Of a DNA stretch of 64,000 nucleotides, positions 48,789-59,218 are shown in pieces. The position numbers and the translations under genes were made by a program. This DNA comes from Cutaneotrichosporon cavernicola (lineage: Eukaryota > Basidiomycota > Tremellomycetes > Trichosporonales > Trichosporonaceae): assembly GCF_030864355.1 (NCBI RefSeq), contig NC_083393.1:1922001-1986000 (forward strand), written 5' to 3'. The notes under the pieces are model-generated. The model was not told where the DNA came from and searched no databases. It worked only from the letters and a program-made list of their open reading frames with translations. Position 1 is the first letter of the stretch. The number at the start of each line of letters is the position of its first letter.

Positions 48789-50456
48789 ATGCTCGCCCTC
48801 TTCTCCATCCTCCCCTTCCTCATCGCCACCTTGGCGGCCGAGGCTCCCAATCCCAACCCCATCGCCCTTCCTATCACTGCGAACGGGTTCTTCAACCTCT
48901 GGGGCAGTGAGACCGACTACCTCGCTAACAAGTATGGGCATAGCCACGCCAAGATTGCTCGTCGGGGGATGGTCGAGCGCCAGGCGGCCGGCTCGGCCGA
49001 ACTCACCAACATTGGCACATCGTATACTGTCGACGTCGAGATTGGGTGAGTACTCTGGGGCGCATGTGTGGGGTGGGTGGGCGGGGGATTGGACGGAGCG
49101 AGGAAGGGTGGCGCGATATTCAACACTCCTGTTCGTTGTGGTGATCATCATCCTGGTCGTCTTTGTAAAGGACGAGCACATTGTGCACATTGTGCACATT
49201 GTCTGCCACAGCTCCAAACAAACATTCCACCTCTGCTATTCTATGCGTAAATCCTGGATCCGACATGAACTATGTGCTGACAAAAAAGCACTCCTCCCCA
49301 AAAGTTTGAGTCGTTGATCGACACGGGCTCGAGCGTAATGTGGGTCATTTCCAACTGCACCAACCAGGCCGAGTGTGGGCAGGCACGCGTCTTCAACGGC
49401 TCAGCCTCGTCAACTCTCCTCCAGACCAACAACCCGTACGAGATCCAGTACGGCCGCGGGACAGCCGCCGGTCACGTTGCGCACGACCAGATCACTGTCG
49501 GTGGGCAGAAGGTGCAGGCTGCATTCGTCATGGTTGACGAGCTCACGGAGTGGGGTATGTCCGCATCGTCCTTGGTTGGCTTCGCACCTCGCTCCTCGTC
49601 GTGGTTCCAGCGTGTCATCGGCAACTGGGCTGAGCCGGTCTTTGGCTTGTATCTCGGCCGCAGCCTCCAGGCCACCGAGTCCAACCCAGTCGCGAACAAC
49701 GGCCTCCTGACCCTTGGCGGCGTCGACTCGTCCAAGTTCACCGGCGACCTCCACTGGATCACCGCCAACACCACTGGGTGGTGGACCATTCCCATGGATG
49801 ACCTCAAGGTCGGCGGCCAGAGCATCAACCTCAACCTCGAGTCTAACAGCTTCTCGCACATGGACGGCAAGCCGGCAGCCGTCATCGACTCTGGCACCAC
49901 GCTCATCAACGGTCCCCGCGGTCCCATCTCGGACATGTACGCCAAGCTCAACGCAACCGAGATCTCGAACGGCCTGTTCGTCTTCCCCTGTATCACCGGC
50001 CAGGTGCCGTCCGTCTCGCTTACGTTTGGCGGCGTCGAGTACATGATGAACTCTGACGACGTTGTGATCGGCGCCTCGACCGTCTCTTACATCCGTAACA
50101 GATTCAACGTCACCCTCCCAGGTGCCGACGGCGACTACTACTGCCGTGCTGCGGTCGACATCTTTGACCCTCCCACGGACACCTTCTCGGCGCCCTCGTG
50201 GATCATCGGTGCCGCGTTCATGCGCAGCGTCTACACTGCCCACCGCCTCAACCCCCCTGCTGTCGGCTTTGCGGCTCTCGCCGACTCTTCCTCCTCCACC
50301 GCCTCTGCATCGGACGGCACTGTCGAGCAGGGTGGCGACGGCAAGGTCACCCAGGAGGACGCCGGCCAGAAGGGCATTACGTCTGGCGCTTCAACTATCG
50401 TCCTGAACGCTGGTCTCGCCTCGGCAGCTCTCATGGTCGCACTCGCTGCGCTCTGA
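48789..50456 (+). CDS. Pepsin-family (A1) secreted or GPI-anchored aspartic protease
   Basis: Predicted 474-residue protease from 48789-49045 and 49289-50456. Residues 1-17 are a signal peptide (LALFSILPFLIATLAAE), followed by a propeptide with dibasic RR near residue 58. Both active-site motifs are present: LIDTGSSVMWV and VIDSGTTLING. The intron acceptor was placed at 49288 (after GCTGACAAAAAAG) because it restores EIGTPPQKFESLIDTGSS, the usual family block; a later AG would break the frame. The C-terminus ends in a Ser/Asp-rich spacer and a hydrophobic tail (IVLNAGLASAALMVALAAL), the pattern of a GPI-anchor signal, so the enzyme is probably on the cell surface or wall. The 243-nt intron contains a three-fold ACATTGTGC-like repeat (about 49179-49204). 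Such proteases act in nutrient release and wall remodelling. Confidence 0.88.
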
Positions 50457-50523
50457 TAAGTGCCCTGCATTCGCCGCCTACTCGGCTGCCTTTGACAGGT
50501 GCCAATTCCAAACTGTGTAGCTT

Positions 50524-50546
50524 CCCCCCCCCCCCCCCCCCCCCCC
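50524..50546 (+). repeat. Homopolymer of 23 C
   Basis: Uninterrupted C run read directly from the sequence, 68 bp after the protease stop codon. The exact length may be affected by sequencing error. Confidence 0.9.
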
Positions 50547-50735
50547 GGGGCTGTAACCCGACAATAGTCACTGCCACTCTCCTACCGAGCACCAAACTGC
50601 AACCTTCCAACCAACGTCACTCCTTGAAGGACTTTGTCATCATATGAACATTGTGTCTGATCACGAGGCTGTGTAGCGGCCGTCGAGGCCATGGGATGGA
50701 CGGCGGCTGCAGCTGAGTGCGATGAGCGGCTCTTG

Positions 50736-50768
50736 CCTGGTGTGGCTGTGGCTGTGGCTGTGGCTGTG
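50736..50768 (+). repeat. TGTGGC tandem repeat
   Basis: About five copies of TGTGGC (GTGGCT) in intergenic DNA. Confidence 0.8.
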
Positions 50769-52495
50769 TGAGCGTGAGCGGCGGCCATCGGGACCGCGAT
50801 AGCCACCACTGTCACCAATGCAAATGCACAGACAACCGCGCTGGGAATGTTGCCGATGGAATGTGGATTTGCGCTGCGACGTGGTATCCCGGAGCCCCTC
50901 GTCTTCAAATGCGGGTTCCCCGTGACATTGCACATTGCGGGGGCCTCGGTATGCCACAACGGTAAAGCCAGTCAAGCAAGCACAGCACGACAAGCCGTGC
51001 GTTGGAATGAAATGTGGCGCGGGATTGAGTCTAGCCGACGCGTTTGCCGAGTGATTACCTGTAGTGTCGGTCTTGACGCCCGAACGCGAATCCGCTCGGA
51101 TCATCGATGGCTTTGGTCCTTGTTTGCTCCCTACCCGCCCTAACGCCCCGCGACTCACCCCGCTCACCCCGCTCACCTCACTTTTATGGTGTGGATGGGC
51201 CTCGGCCTACGCCACTACCATGCTACTCCCCTCCTTTGCACGTCCACTTGTGTCTCTTGACAAGTGCCTCAAGTCACCGCCTTGTCCGAAGACATCGGAC
51301 GACCAGAACGCCAGGAAGGAAGCATGCCGCGTGCCTGGATGGGTAATCGGGTATGTTTGTATTAACAAGCTCACGCGACATATTCTCGCACCTATTCAGG
51401 TTAGTTTACCGTTTACCAAAGGGATTAAAGGGATCAAAGGGTATTTTACTCGCGCTTGCTTTGACTTTGATATTTACCAAAACAAACTTGGAAACCATTC
51501 TATTTGACTTTTGAACCATGTCTTTGATCTGATTGAGTCTAGAGACACACGTTTCTCATCTTGTTTAGATAACGCTCGGACCTTGAACACGAGCGTAAAA
51601 CCAAGGTCCCAACCGATTCACACAAACCCTCACTTGTCTAGCCACTGGTCTAGCCACGCCACTCCGATCCCTCAGCCTTCGGTCCTCGGCCAGTCTCCCG
51701 ACCAGTTATCACCTAGGCATATAGGCATTCCTCGGAGTTGTATCGCTGTCTCAGAGTATAGATCGTATTGACGTCAACTGTCACGTTGAGATGTGTCTCG
51801 TATTGAACAGACAATTAGAGACTAATTCCAATGGAGCCACCGCGTCATCAGGCTCTACATGGTTTGTTTAACCGCTCAGTTACTCTGAATAGATGCTCGT
51901 GGGAATAACCAGTCCGCCCGCCCCGTCACATGGGCGCAAAGTGAACGTGACCACCTTGAGAAGCGGCTTACGGCGTGGCGGCTGCGTGGTGGCGGCGTGT
52001 CAGAAGCCATATCTCTCAACTCCCACGCAACCTACCTCACCATAGAAAGCGGGCGGACAAACTCACGCTTTGGCAGCTTTGGCAGGTGGCTGCTTCTCGA
52101 GCCGACACGCGCGTGTCCGAGCTCTGGCGCACAGACACGGGCTTTGTTCCCCCCCCCTGGCCTTTCTCCCCCTTTTGCCTCCTTACCTCTCCTTGCTATC
52201 CCCGCCCTCCTCCCCCTGGCCCCGGACTAACCGACACCGCCGGCGCGGAACAGAGCGGGCCTTTGGCACTGCCCGGCTTGTCGCACGATTAGAGGACTCT
52301 CCTCGTCGGTGGCGTACTACTTGCCACCATAGTAAATACCTTGATACACAGATATTTATCCGCCCGACGATCCCATCAACTCCCGCCCTCTCTCCATTAC
52401 AATCTCCACGCCTTCTCCACTTTACTCCACAACTTGAACAGTCTACCCACCACCCTGCCATTGATATTCACAATCGACAACTCGCCCACAGGTCA

Positions 52496-53285
52496 ATGTC
52501 CAACTTGAAAATGGGCGCAAGTTACTCGGCCCCCCTCGGCCCTTCCACGCCCTATCGCATCCTCGCCAGACAACCCGTCGGCACTGTACTAGAAGTCCGC
52601 TGTGCACCTCTCGAGCCGGTCCTCACCACCCCCACCCCTCCACCCACCCCACGTCGCTCAATACCCATCCCGCACGAGCTCACGCTTGTCCCCCTCTTTG
52701 ACACGTTCTTCGACCTAGTGGACGCGCACGAGGCTGGCGGAATCGAAACTCCCACCCCCGCCCCGCTGCTTGCCAGCGTGCACGAGCTGGTTCAATGCAT
52801 TACCAGCAGCGAGTCTAGTCCACCCGAGACGTGGGCGCTTGCAAGGGAGTGGCGCGACACAGTGCGCGCAGCCCACTTTGCAGCAAATTCAAATCCCAAT
52901 CCGCCTCAACAAGAGACTGTGAGTTGAAGCAGAGGTAGAGGAGCGAGCCGTGCAAGGGGAAAGGAGAGTGACTTGCAAAGGAGCGGCGACGAAAGGGGAA
53001 GGGGAAGAGGCTTGTGTGGGTGACAAGCGGGTCCCATCGCATGGTGACTCGCCACAAGCAACCGCTTACCAACCCTACCCTTACCCCGTTTCGCCGACCG
53101 ACGACGACCCCGAGATTCAGATCCAAAGCAAACAATGCTAATAGCAGGAAGCTAAAGGCCATCCCACTACGACCGTAAGAAGACTGTCCCGCGCAGCTCA
53201 GGACCTCGAGAAGGCGCTTGCGTCCAACGACAAGGCCATGGCTGTTGACGAGAAGAGGCTTCTGGTGCTCGATGTTGGTCAATGA
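52496..53285 (+). CDS. Unknown small protein, possibly N-myristoylated
   Basis: I do not recognise this gene. It reads as 186 residues from 52496-52918 and 53148-53285, joined across a 229-nt intron with a GTGAGT donor and a TGCTAATAGCAG acceptor. The two exons keep frame and a coding-like codon bias. The first half is Pro/Thr-rich with a helical block (HELTLVPLFDTFFDLVDAHEAG), and the end is a charged helix (LSRAAQDLEKALASNDKAMAVDEKRLLVLD). The first ATG has T at -3, while a second in-frame ATG at 52511 sits in AAAATGG and would give the N-terminus MGASYSAP, which fits the N-myristoylation pattern (G2, S6). If the second start is used, the protein is 181 residues and probably membrane-tethered. 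No domain assignment is possible by eye. Confidence 0.6.
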
Positions 53286-53982
53286 TTCCATCCTATAGTG
53301 TATTTACTAGTCGTGTATATAGTTGTCTCTTTTGCCCTACTTTAGTTGTATAGTTGTAGTGGTTCGGTTCATGAATCGCGCTGCGCGTCTGGTCTGAGGC
53401 AGAGTGGCAAAGGTAATGTCGAGACGAGAACAATGCAGAGGACAGAGGGTTAGTACATTCTTCGTATCGTATCATAGTATTCTCTGTAAATCTGTCAAAC
53501 CTACAATCCAGCCAAAGCCGCCGATACGGACGAGCCGTCGGGTATCGTGATCTCACCCTCCGCCAGAGGTGCGAGGTTGGGAACGGCCCTGCCTGGTGCC
53601 CCAGGGACCCCCCCCCCCCCCCCTTACGCCTGTCACCTGCATTCCTATATTCTATATATCAGCATTCACATTGACAAGTCTTGGTTCCAACTGTCACAAA
53701 CATACCCCTCACAAACACTTGCCATGGTGAATGCCCGACGCGAGCTCTATTCCGTCGAATTGCTCGAATTGCTCGAGTTGCTCGAAATGTGGCGCCACTA
53801 CTCGGCCCTTGGAGAAAGTGGAGGTGGAGGTTTACCGGGACCAGCCGACCAGCCGCCATCGTCAGGCACCGAGCCGTACAGGAACGTAACCCGGCAGCCC
53901 TACAACTCCCAAGTTCCATTTCTTCATCAACAATCTCGTCTTCAAGTTGGACATTTCACCTCACGTACTCACATAGAGGTTT
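53286..53982. promoter_or_regulatory. Promoter and leader region of the NRAMP gene
   Basis: This 697-bp region contains a 17-base C run (53608-53624), a three-fold GCTCGA-centred tandem (GCTCGAATTGCTCGAGTT..., about 53762-53786), and a 19-nt element at 53818-53836 (GTGGAGGTGGAGGTTTACC) that almost matches the one in the UTP20/Maf promoter. Small upstream ATGs (for example 53704) precede the NRAMP start and could act as upstream ORFs. Confidence 0.5.
53608..53624 (+). repeat. Homopolymer of 17 C
   Basis: Uninterrupted C run following AGGGA in the NRAMP promoter region. Confidence 0.9.
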
Positions 53983-56194
53983 ATGGCCATGTTCATGTCC
54001 CGTATTAGGGCAGTGCCGCGCATCCTTAAGCGGTGAGTACCTGCTCGCGTGACCTCTAGCGCGACCTCACCCCACTCTCCATCCACTTGTCTCCCTCCCC
54101 CCCATCCTCCTCTCCCTCCCACCCCACAACCCACTGACCCAAGCCACACCGCGTTCATTGGGCCCGGTCTCGTCGCGGCAGTCGCGTATGTCGATCCAGG
54201 TAACTGGGCGACCGACCTCGAAGCCGGCGCGCGCTGGGGATACAAGGTATACCTTCCCTCAACTCGACTGACGCCAGCTCCTTTTCATCGTCTTCCTCGC
54301 TGGTCTTGCCGCAATATGCCTCCAGGTTATGAGTGTGCGCCTGGGTGCGGTCACGTCCAAGAGCCTGCCGCGGAATACCCGCGAACTCATCCTCAGCTGG
54401 GAGGCTCGCTGGCCACAGCACCGCCGCTGGTTCCGTGCCCTTCTCTACAGCCTCTGGGTCATCGCTGAGATTGCCATCATTGCCACGGATCTGGCGGAGC
54501 TGATTGGATCTGCTATTGCTCTCAACCTGTGAGTGGATGCGGAAGCTTGGCGGCCGAAGTCGTGCACCGCATGAACGGGTGAATGCTTGCGCAGCACCCA
54601 TGACTGTCCGGGTACCCTTCGGTCCCAGATCTCATACCCCTTGCCAAGCCGCTCCATCCAAGCTCATATCCATTGCCAAGCCGCTTTGGACTCACTGACT
54701 CCAGCCTCTTTCCCAAGCTGCCCCTCTTCGCCGGTGTGCTCATCACCGCCGTTGATGTCATGATCGTCCTCATCTTCTTCCGCTCCGACTCGGGGCGGCA
54801 GGGCATGCTTCTCTTCGAGATTGTGATTGTCACGCTCGTCCTCGCCGTGTTCATTAGCTTTATGATCCTCCTCGACATGGTCAAGCCTGTGTGGCGCGAC
54901 GTTTTCCACGGCCTCGTCCCGTCCAAGGTACGCCATCCCAAAGTCGACGTTTAGCTCACACCAGACCCTCTTCTCGCCAGGCGCGCTGTACGTCGGTATC
55001 GGTATCATCGGCGCGACTGTAATGCCGCACGCACTGTTCCTTGGTTCCGCACTGGCTGGTGTAGACCGACTTAATATGCTCCCGCGTCCACCTAAGCGGA
55101 GGCGCGAGCCCATCAACAACCGCCTTCCAGCGCTTAACCCGGCGGCCGCCATCCGCCGCCGCCTCCGTGTCCAGCGGCAGGACACCGACCCCGAGATTCC
55201 CCTCGAACCAGTCGAAGGTCATGAACCCACGGCTGCTTCCACCTCGGCGGCTCCCTCGGCTGCTCCCTCTCCACTTGTTATTGCCAAGAGCACGGATAAG
55301 GACGATGAGTACGAGGCCAAGATGGAGGAGTACGAGAAGGAGATCCGCAAGTTTGACCGGATCAGATGGGTCAAGCTGCACGTGGGACACGCTAGTATCG
55401 ACACTGGCGCCTCGCTCCTCGGTTTTGCGTTGACCATCAACTCGGCGATCCTGACATTGGCCGGAGCGACGTTCTTCTACGGTGACACGGGGGCGAGCGC
55501 CGACCAGGCCGACATCAACGGTGCACACAAGCTCGTGTCCGAGTACGTGGGCAACGCGGCAGGAATCATCTTTGCGCTGGCTCTCCTATGTGCGGGACAA
55601 AGCGCGAGTATCACCGCCACGCTGGCTGGTCAGATCGTGTCAGAGGGCTTCCTCGAGTGGAAGATTAGCCCGATGTTGCGCCGCCTCATCACCCGCCTGA
55701 TTGGTGTCGTGCCGGCTGCCATTGTCGCGTCATCTGTTGGAAACAAGGGGTTGAACACGATGCTCGTCGCCTCGCAGGTCATCCTCTGCCTTGTGCTGCC
55801 GACCGTCACTATCCCCCTCGTCTACTTGTGCTCCCGGAAGGACATCATGGCCGTCGAGGGGCCAGTCGACGAGGACCCAGGCCCGTGCAACTCGAATGAT
55901 GATGAGGGCACCAACAAGGCTGAGGCCGAGGAGTGCGACATCGCTGACTGCGGCAACTGCGACGCTGGCCCCTGTCCGCGTCCCGTGTCTCCGTCCTCGC
56001 TCTTGCCCTGCCACTCGGCACCCCATTCGCGCGCGCCCACACCCCCAGCGGTAGAGGAAGAACTTGCACCGGGCCGTCGGCGTGAATACTTCACCTCACC
56101 CAAGTGGTACTCTGGCCTCGGGTGGGTTCTTAACGGCGTCCTCATCCTCGCGAACGGGTACGTCATCGTGACACTGGCGATGGGGCAGTCGTAG
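53983..56194 (+). CDS. NRAMP/Smf-family divalent metal transporter
   Basis: Predicted 618-residue proton-coupled Mn2+/Fe2+ transporter from exons 53983-54032, 54144-54246, 54278-54528, 54705-54927 and 54965-56194. TM1 carries the metal-binding [12 protein letters not shown] and TM6 carries [15 protein letters not shown], both intact. Other family blocks are [23 protein letters not shown] and [23 protein letters not shown]. Twelve or so hydrophobic segments fit the family. An Arg/Pro/Ser-rich loop of about 110 residues after TM6, with [14 protein letters not shown], is longer than in bacteria and typical of fungal Smf proteins. Another cytosolic loop near residue 530 is Cys/Asp-rich ([15 protein letters not shown]), which may bind metal. 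The start is set by an in-frame stop nine bases upstream. Introns 1 and 4 (111 and 176 nt counting 54033-54143 and 54529-54704) are longer than usual. Confidence 0.93.
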
Positions 56195-56270
56195 TCTGCA
56201 ACGCAAAAAGACAATGTACCTTCATTTTGTGATTTATCTTACAATAGCATCTCCATGCATCAAGTGTCCT

Positions 56271-57074
56271 CTAGTTCTCAACGTAGCGCCAGTACCTGTC
56301 CTCTGGGCTCATCTCGCTCGTTCCCCGCCACCCGGTAATGGGATCCCACCACCCCGCAAGCCGGTCAACACCCCACTCGAGGCGAGCCGGCGATCCGACT
56401 TCTGGCCCCTCCTCTTCCTTCTCCCCATCCTCGTCATTCCTAGGAGCTCCCTTACGGGTTTCAACGACCTTGACCGCCGCGTGCGCAATAATCCCACGCT
56501 CCCGCACCACAACCCCATACTTCCACACATGTGCCCAATGTCCCGCACGCCATCCCAGGAGTTGGAGGTACGCAGCACAAAGAGGGGATATAGGGAGGGA
56601 GTGTTTGGCAGCAAAGAGGGCGGCGGTGAGGAGCACGTCGGCAAGGGGCCATCCTGGCGTTGGGAGGGTATCGAGACGCAACCCAGCACGAAGACCGAGG
56701 ACGAGGCGCAGCGCCTCGGCGGGTTCCGGTGTGGCGACTTCGCGGGGCGTGAGGTTGCGCCATTGCGTTCAGGTGTCAGCAGGCGTGCCCTCTCTTTCCC
56801 CCCTCCAAATCAACCCAGGAGCTCGCTGACTCTCTGTACTCGCCGGACTCGCTTCGCTCGTTCCGCTCACTCACGACTCGCGCACAACCTCCTCGGGTAG
56901 ACAAAACAACACCCGATCTCCGCTCACGATATGCCATGCCGCCTCGGCCGAATTATATGTCCCATCCACGCGGGTTGCGACCGTATTCGAAGAACTAGAT
57001 GGGCGGATCTCGACGACCTGCTGATGCCCATCTGGGGAGCGGCCGACGGCGAATTTCTCGTAGCCCTGTTGCAT
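56271..57074 (-). CDS. Unknown conserved-looking protein with a putative GT-TG intron
   Basis: I do not recognise this gene. Read on the minus strand it gives 232 residues from 57074-56875 and 56769-56271. Exon 1 encodes a region like VAVGRSPDGHQQVVEIRPS, rich in small and charged residues. Exon 2 is Trp-rich (LLGWRAGHWAHVWKYGVVV, ITGWRGTSEMSPEDRYW) and strongly coding-like in codon bias. The 105-nt intron begins GTGAGTGAGC and has a CTGAC branch site; the only in-frame join is just after TG, because the codon before ACG CAA TGG is TGA and the next AG gives the wrong phase. The upstream minus-strand sequence (57075-57160) is CT-rich, as in other leaders. Without a homologue to align, the join is inference. 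Confidence 0.55.
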
Positions 57075-57918
57075 TTGACGGCTGGGGGACTTTGAGAGAG
57101 GAGAGGGGAGTGGCGGGAGGGTCTGGGAGAGAGAGAGAGAGTAGGAGAGAGAGAGAGGGCGCGGCCAGAGGCAACAGTGAGGGCGGTAATGCCCAGGTGT
57201 CGAATGCTAGATATTGAGAATAGGGGCGATCGTCGAGGAAAGGTGAAAGTAAGGACGAGGTCAACGGGACGGTGAGAAGCGTGAGTGGTCGATCCAGAGG
57301 GAGAGGGGGATCTGCTTCTCTCCCTTGCCCTCCATGGACATGGTGCAAAGTGCAAAGTGCAAAGTGAAAGGTGCAAGGTGACAAGGTAGTCAAGACATCT
57401 AGGACAAGTGGCTGTGTTCGGTTGCTTCGTGGCCAGACTTGGCCAGACCTGGCTTGTTTCCAGACTTGTGGTCCGAGTGGTGGCGCAGGAACATAGGAAC
57501 ATTGAGTCCATGCACCAGTGCGAGAGGTTATACACGCCGCACCGCGCCGCGCCGCGCCGCTCGCTCCGCTGAAGACGTGACTTGTTGTGTTTGTGGCGTT
57601 GCGAGTTGTTCACTCGGTATGGCACTTTACATTCCGCGCCACATTTGTCACATGGAGCCACAGTCCATTCCTCAGCTTGGATCTTGGATAATTGGAACTG
57701 GTCTCGACCAGGTAGACCCTCTGCTTCGACCCTCCGGCTAAACCCAAATCTGGCTGGTCGTCTATTCCCTCTGGCTGCTTCGCTCACTCGCTGACCTGCT
57801 CCCAGTCCCAGCTGCTCTATCCACTCCCCACTCAACCCCGTTCGAATCGCGTACGATGTACACGGTGCATGCACCAGTCTCCAGGTCCCTAACCCAATGT
57901 CTACAGAGAAGCGACGCT
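57075..57918. other. Intergenic region between the unknown gene and RPL38
   Basis: This 844-bp region is the promoter side of the unknown gene (minus strand) and the 3' side of RPL38. On the plus strand it has a GA tract (57126-57157), three to four copies of GTGCAAA (57346-57372, AAGTGCAAAGTGCAAAGTG) and a GCGCC run (57537-57563). No gene is supported. Confidence 0.5.
57126..57157 (-). repeat. GA/CT microsatellite in the leader of the unknown gene
   Basis: Two GAGAGAGA runs separated by GTAG on the plus strand, so CTCTCT on the sense strand of the neighbouring minus-strand gene. Confidence 0.8.
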
Positions 57919-58923
57919 CTACTTCTTCTTGGGGGCGGCCTTGGCGATCTCGTCGACCTTGAGCCCAGGGGGAAGCGACTGCTTGAGCTTCTCGGCCTTC
58001 TCGGCGTCGTGGAGGACGAGGGTGTACAGGTACTTGGAGCAGCGGACCTTGAACTTGGTCACGGTGTGGGGCTTGGCGGCCGCCTTCTGCGCCTTGGTGA
58101 TGGCGGGGCCCTTGTGCTTGGGCTGGACGACCGTCTTCTTGATGCGCGCGGCTGGATGTTAGCGGAACAAGCCACGGGTTCAGCTCTCAAGAGGAGCACT
58201 CACCGACGGCGTCCTTGCGGCGAGCGATCTCGAGGAAGCGCTTGATGTCGGTGATCTGCTGCGGCTAAGGGTTAGTGTTGGTTCTGGGAGGTTGACCGAG
58301 GCGTGCAGAGCTTCGAGCTTCGGGCGATCGGGGCACAGGCGGTTCACAGTTTGGTCGGCGTCCTTCGGCGATCGCAGTGAGAGGGGAGCCGTCGAATGGG
58401 AGCCGTTCGCAGCGCTTGTCGAAGCGCGGAGAGGATCGGGACTATAGCTTGCGCTGTGCTCTCAATCCTGTCCGCAGGCCGAGGCCGGATCCGCTCCCGC
58501 TCGTTCGATGTGAGCCGGTGCGAGTGCGAGAACGCCGGGAGGAGCGTCGAGTGAAACGATGACACAAGTCAAACCCTTCGCTGGGAGCGTCTCGGCCAAG
58601 TTTCAAAGCTGGACAGAGTGCAGAAACAGAAGGCCGACTGTCAAGCAGAGCGTGTTCGCGATTCCAGTCACGGACAGCATCACACTTCACAGCTGTCCCC
58701 AACTGCTCCTACGTCCCCTCCAGAAAACCAGCCCCAAGTCCAAGCCCGCTCGATGCTCTCCAGCACAACGCTCCTGGCCTTTGACTCCCTCCGCCTCGAA
58801 TGGCGATACACTCGCCGTGCGCAATGTCGCCGCCGATACCGCTGACGCCGTCGACCGATGCCGATGCCGATGCCGATGCCCGCCCGAAGCTCTGCGCGCT
58901 GGTCAGATCGTGTCGCTCACCAT
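57919..58923 (-). CDS. RPL38: 60S ribosomal protein L38 (eL38)
   Basis: Predicted 98-residue large-subunit ribosomal protein. Minus-strand exons: 58923-58921 (ATG only), 58264-58204 and 58151-57919. The protein begins [20 protein letters not shown] and ends [17 protein letters not shown], matching the family over its whole length; the middle has the conserved [12 protein letters not shown]. The start codon was placed at 58923 because the second exon begins at codon 2 (CCG) right after a TTAG acceptor, and CACAAAAATG followed by GTGAGC gives a perfect single-codon first exon, the same arrangement as in the divergent RPL8. The first intron is 656 nt, the longest in the window, with a perfect hairpin at 58412-58427. 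Such long first introns in ribosomal genes often aid expression or host small RNAs; neither is shown here. Confidence 0.93.
58265..58920 (-). other. Long first intron of RPL38
   Basis: GTGAGC donor directly after the ATG; acceptor CACTAACCCTTAG. It contains a GCGCTT-GTCG-AAGCGC hairpin (58412-58427) and a short CCGATG hexamer array (about 58857-58881). I could not find a convincing C/D-box pair for a snoRNA. Confidence 0.7.
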
Positions 58924-59218
58924 TTTTGTGGTGACCTTGAAGGCTGGAAAGAGGAGACGGCGCAACCAACTTGCTCGCCAGACAGCGAAACGTCCACGGA
59001 ACCAAACTGCAACGATCGGGCGGGACCAAATTAGCCAAGTTTGGCGCAACTTGGAATCCGTGGTTATCGGCGTTAACCCCCCACTTAAGCTTTGCAGGAT
59101 GATCCCGTCCTCTAAACTCGACTGGCCCTTCCCCTGGGCTCCACAGGCAGTGGTATAGTCTTTGGTCGTCGTCGCCATCTCAACTTCTCATCCATCAAAA
59201 GACCCAACAACAACAAAA
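58924..59218. promoter_or_regulatory. Bidirectional ribosomal-protein promoter RPL38 / RPL8
   Basis: 295 bp separate two divergent ribosomal protein start codons, which allows matched expression of two 60S subunit proteins. Visible pieces are AAATTAGCCAAGTTTGGCGCAACTTGG (shortened: AGCCAAGTTTGGC imperfect palindrome near 59033-59045), and A-rich leaders (CAACAACAAAAATG on the plus side and CACAAAAATG on the minus side). I cannot name a factor site with confidence. Confidence 0.65.

Larger units (their letters stand above)
50457..52495. other. Intergenic region with poly-C tract between the protease and the unknown small gene
   Basis: This 2.0-kb stretch shows no convincing gene. It includes a 23-base C tract (50524-50546) followed by GGGG just after the protease stop, a TGTGGC tandem repeat at about 50736-50768, and an AT-richer part at 51355-51510 with repeated AAAGGGAT-like units (GGGATTAAAGGGATCAAAGGG). 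52140-52495 is pyrimidine-rich and probably the leader of the next gene. Confidence 0.5.

Noticed and set aside
52070..52495. Upstream extension of the unknown small gene in the same frame
   Set aside because: It is C/T-rich leader sequence starting at non-ATG or weak codons and encodes low-complexity Pro/Ser/Leu sequence.
56461..56763. 100-codon minus-strand frame beginning MAQPHAPRSRHTG
   Set aside because: It is another frame across exon 2 of the unknown gene at 56271-57074, Cys/Arg/Pro-rich without coding bias.
58265..58920. C/D-box snoRNA in the RPL38 intron
   Set aside because: A GTGATGC resembles a C box but no D box follows at a suitable distance on the transcribed strand.
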